From Salinisphaera sp040361255 (GTDB lineage Bacteria > Pseudomonadota > Gammaproteobacteria > Nevskiales > Salinisphaeraceae): DNA of 64,000 nucleotides. A program made the position numbers and the translations under genes. Location of the stretch: assembly GCF_040361255.1 (NCBI RefSeq), contig NZ_APNG01000001.1, positions 124,001 to 188,000 on the forward strand, in the 5' to 3' direction. This document shows, in pieces, positions 63,432-64,000 of the stretch. Under the pieces are notes generated by a model. That model was not told where the DNA came from. It did not search any database and saw nothing but the letters and a program-made list of their open reading frames with translations. Within the stretch, counting starts at the first letter, position 1, and each line of letters begins with the position of its first letter.

Positions 63432-64000
63432 ATGTCGGCTCAAACGCCCCCCGTTCGCCTGGAAGCACTGGAAGCGCTCGATGCGATCGACCGCTACGGC
63501 AGCTTCGCTGCCGCGGCTGCGTCGCTCTACCGTGTGCCATCGGCGATCTCCTACACGATCGGCCAGCTCGAAGCAGAGCTGGGCATCAACGTTTTCGACC
63601 GAAGCGGCCATCGCGCCGTACTCACGCCGGCGGGCCGCCTGTTGCTGGAAGAGGGCCGGCGTATTCTCACTGCCAGCCGCGAACTGGGCGCGGCCGCACG
63701 CCGGCTGGCCGACAACTGGGAGCCGGAACTGCGGCTTGCGCTCAACGGCTTGCTCGCGCCGTGCGAACTCTGGCCGGCACTGGCCGATTTCCATCGCGCG
63801 CATCCCGCGATCGACGTCCGCCTGAGTGAAGAAATCCTAGGTGGTAGCTGGGAAGCCCTGATCGAAGACCGTGTGGATCTCGCGATCGGTGTCACCGATC
63901 CGCCAACCCAGACCGGCATCCGCCGCGCAGCATTTGCCACCGTGGAATTCGTGTTCTGCTGTGCGCCCGACCACCCACTGGCCGAACACACCACACCACT
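63432..64000 (+). CDS. LysR-family regulator (3' end cut by window edge)
   Basis: The first 189 residues are present: an N-terminal winged helix-turn-helix (VRLEALEALDAIDRYGSFAA, then VPSAISYTIGQLEAELG, about 36-52) and the first part of the effector domain. It is divergent from wrbA-nitroreductase and probably controls them in answer to quinones or other electrophiles, as is known for similar pairs. The frame runs open to the end of the window. Confidence 0.9.
   Translation, partial: MSAQTPPVRLEALEALDAIDRYGSFAAAAASLYRVPSAISYTIGQLEAELGINVFDRSGHRAVLTPAGRLLLEEGRRILTASRELGAAARRLADNWEPELRLALNGLLAPCELWPALADFHRAHPAIDVRLSEEILGGSWEALIEDRVDLAIGVTDPPTQTGIRRAAFATVEFVFCCAPDHPLAEHTTP

Overview
The window looks like part of a high-GC gammaproteobacterial chromosome from a marine or salt-adapted aerobe. 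The gene style is close to what I recall of Salinisphaera and relatives, but that is an inference from gene content and not a database match. Supporting points are the dense packing, GC-rich third codon positions, three carrier systems typical of marine bacteria (a TAXI-type TRAP, a DctPQM TRAP and a BCCT osmolyte carrier) and a TonB energy operon behind a Fur-like site.

Layout. 1-9.7 kb is a double-strand-break repair (NHEJ) region: the end of one LigD-type polymerase at the left edge, a VapBC-like toxin-antitoxin pair, a low-GC membrane protein, two tandem Ku genes (the second with a charged tail and SAP-like end), a glutamate symporter and a hydrolase, and then a LigD whose PE, LIG and POL domains are three separate overlapping genes. 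9.9-18.4 kb carries a yeast-type cytosine deaminase, a UvrD-family helicase, an aspartate/aromatic aminotransferase, a DMT exporter, a Baeyer-Villiger-like monooxygenase and upp-uraA. Deaminase, Upp and UraA together would make a cytosine/uracil salvage route. 18.5-25.8 kb has a LysR/DMT divergent pair, a diiron-type hydrolase, a small acidic protein and a TAXI TRAP operon with DUF1850.

25.9-35.2 kb is a formate/molybdenum block: fdhD, DUF1641, a one-subunit FeS-rich formate dehydrogenase, an oxalate/formate-type MFS carrier with a 44-residue companion, moeA and mobA; an AEC carrier is inserted. 35.2-44.5 kb has a DUF4197 protein, an HNH nuclease, a tripartite RND efflux operon and a chemoreceptor. 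44.9-48.9 kb is thiolase and acetyl-CoA synthetase. 49-51.5 kb is exbB-exbD-exbD-tonB behind the Fur-like site, followed by two lipoproteins, one a large N-terminal-nucleophile acylase. 55.2-58.9 kb is a DctQM/DctP TRAP with convergent halves. The right end holds a rhomboid protease, BetT, nitroreductase, WrbA and a divergent LysR gene cut by the edge.

The intergenic spaces carry two dispersed repeat families. Family A is built of 10-bp units of the type CGCGAATNAA at the ends of roughly 136-152 bp inverted-repeat elements, with solo ends elsewhere. Family B has ends sharing GTCGTCACGAGATAT. No rRNA, tRNA, CRISPR array, insertion sequence or prophage was found.
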